The notes beneath the pieces are model-generated. The model made no database searches. It was not told the DNA's origin and saw only the letters and a list, made by a program, of their open reading frames with translations. The position numbers and the translations under genes were made by a program. This document shows positions 63,585-64,000 of a stretch of DNA of 64,000 bases, one piece after another (position 1 is the stretch's first letter; the number at the start of each line of letters is the position of its first letter). Origin of the DNA: Paraburkholderia polaris (GTDB taxonomy: Bacteria; Pseudomonadota; Gammaproteobacteria; Burkholderiales; Burkholderiaceae); contig NZ_JABBGJ010000024.1 in the NCBI RefSeq assembly GCF_012927345.1, forward strand, positions 1 to 64,000, given 5' to 3'.

Positions 63585-64000
63585 ATGAAAAAGACTGCTC
63601 TCGACTTCTGGGTCGGCCTGTTCGTGGTGTTGGGTTTCGTGGCGTTGCTATTTCTCGCGCTAAAGGCCGGCAACATGAGCTCGTTGTCGTTTCAGGCAAC
63701 GTACCCGGTCAAGCTCAAGTTCGACAATATCGGTGGACTGAAGGCTCGCGCACCGGTGAAGAGCGCGGGCGTGACGGTCGGCCGGGTTGCCTCGATCGGC
63801 TTTGACAGCAATGCGTATCAGGCTGTCGTCACGATCGACATCGACAAGCAATACCCGTTTCCGAAAGACACCTCGGCGAAGATCCTGACCTCGGGTCTGC
63901 TCGGCGAGCAATACATCGGGCTCGAACCCGGGGGCGATAGCGAGATGCTTAAAGCGGGTGACACGATTTCGATGACACAATCGGCGATCGTGCTGGAAAA
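63585..64000 (+). CDS. mlaD: Phospholipid transport MCE protein MlaD (3' end outside window)
   Basis: MlaD is a single-pass MCE-domain protein that forms a hexameric ring on MlaE. About 138 residues are visible, starting MKKTALDFWVGLFVVLGFVA, which includes the membrane anchor. The MCE domain follows with FDNIGGLKARAPVKSAGVTV and TSGLLGEQYIGLEPGG. The ATG at 63585 lies 5 bp after GGGA; an in-frame ATG at 63579 is the alternative. The frame stays open to the window end. Confidence 0.94.
   Translation, partial: MKKTALDFWVGLFVVLGFVALLFLALKAGNMSSLSFQATYPVKLKFDNIGGLKARAPVKSAGVTVGRVASIGFDSNAYQAVVTIDIDKQYPFPKDTSAKILTSGLLGEQYIGLEPGGDSEMLKAGDTISMTQSAIVLE

Overview
The window is a chromosomal segment of a Burkholderia-type betaproteobacterium. 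Paraburkholderia is the most likely genus, but this is inferred from gene order and remembered protein sequences, not from a search. The DNA is GC-rich and densely coded, with many ATGA or TAATG stop/start overlaps. I see no tRNA, rRNA, insertion sequence, prophage or CRISPR array. Most of it is housekeeping chromosome.

1-15,180: the 3' end of tuf, then the S10, spc and alpha ribosomal clusters on the + strand: rpsJ-rplC-rplD-rplW-rplB-rpsS-rplV-rpsC-rplP-rpmC-rpsQ, rplN-rplX-rplE-rpsN-rpsH-rplF-rplR-rpsE-rpmD-rplO-secY-infA-rpmJ, rpsM-rpsK-rpsD-rpoA-rplQ. Promoter-like sequences lie before rplC and rplN. Stem-loops lie in the tuf/rpsJ, rpsK/rpsD, rpsD/rpoA and rpoA/rplQ gaps. A strong terminator closes the cluster after rplQ.

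15,300-25,990: redox and cytochrome genes. These are cutA-dsbD, then hemB and engB on the - strand, then a cytochrome c4 gene, resB and ccsA (System II cytochrome c maturation), and msrPQ (periplasmic methionine sulfoxide repair). The hemB-engB gap carries a + strand sRNA-like unit with two hairpin/T-tract elements, which resembles the Burkholderia 'anti-hemB' RNA.

26,000-38,320: lptM-lysA (-) diverges from cyaY (+). Then mrcA (-) diverges from a type IV pilus operon (pilM, pilN, a pilO-pilP fusion and pilQ) that runs into aroK-aroB-dgt.

38,450-50,100: a DUF883 membrane protein and ompW (-), then a domesticated-looking REP-type transposase homologue without its HUH histidines, then gltB-gltD (glutamate synthase), then dadA with an MFS transporter (-).

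50,300-57,710: accessory genes. These are a lipoprotein-like dual-specificity/tyrosine phosphatase homologue whose catalytic Cys is Ser, an OmpR-type two-component pair, a second paralogous response regulator, an SDR protein lacking the usual Tyr, and an SbmA/YddA-type ABC transporter.

58,090-64,000: a TPP riboswitch, a possible 38-codon leader ORF, and thiO-thiS-thiG-thiE (thiazole synthesis and thiamine phosphate coupling). The start of the mlaFED phospholipid transport operon follows, and mlaD runs off the window.

No clearly new multi-gene system was found. The best leads are the hemB-antisense RNA, three enzyme homologues with lost catalytic residues, a 12-bp minisatellite inside the pilQ leader, and the coupled leader ORF of the thi operon.
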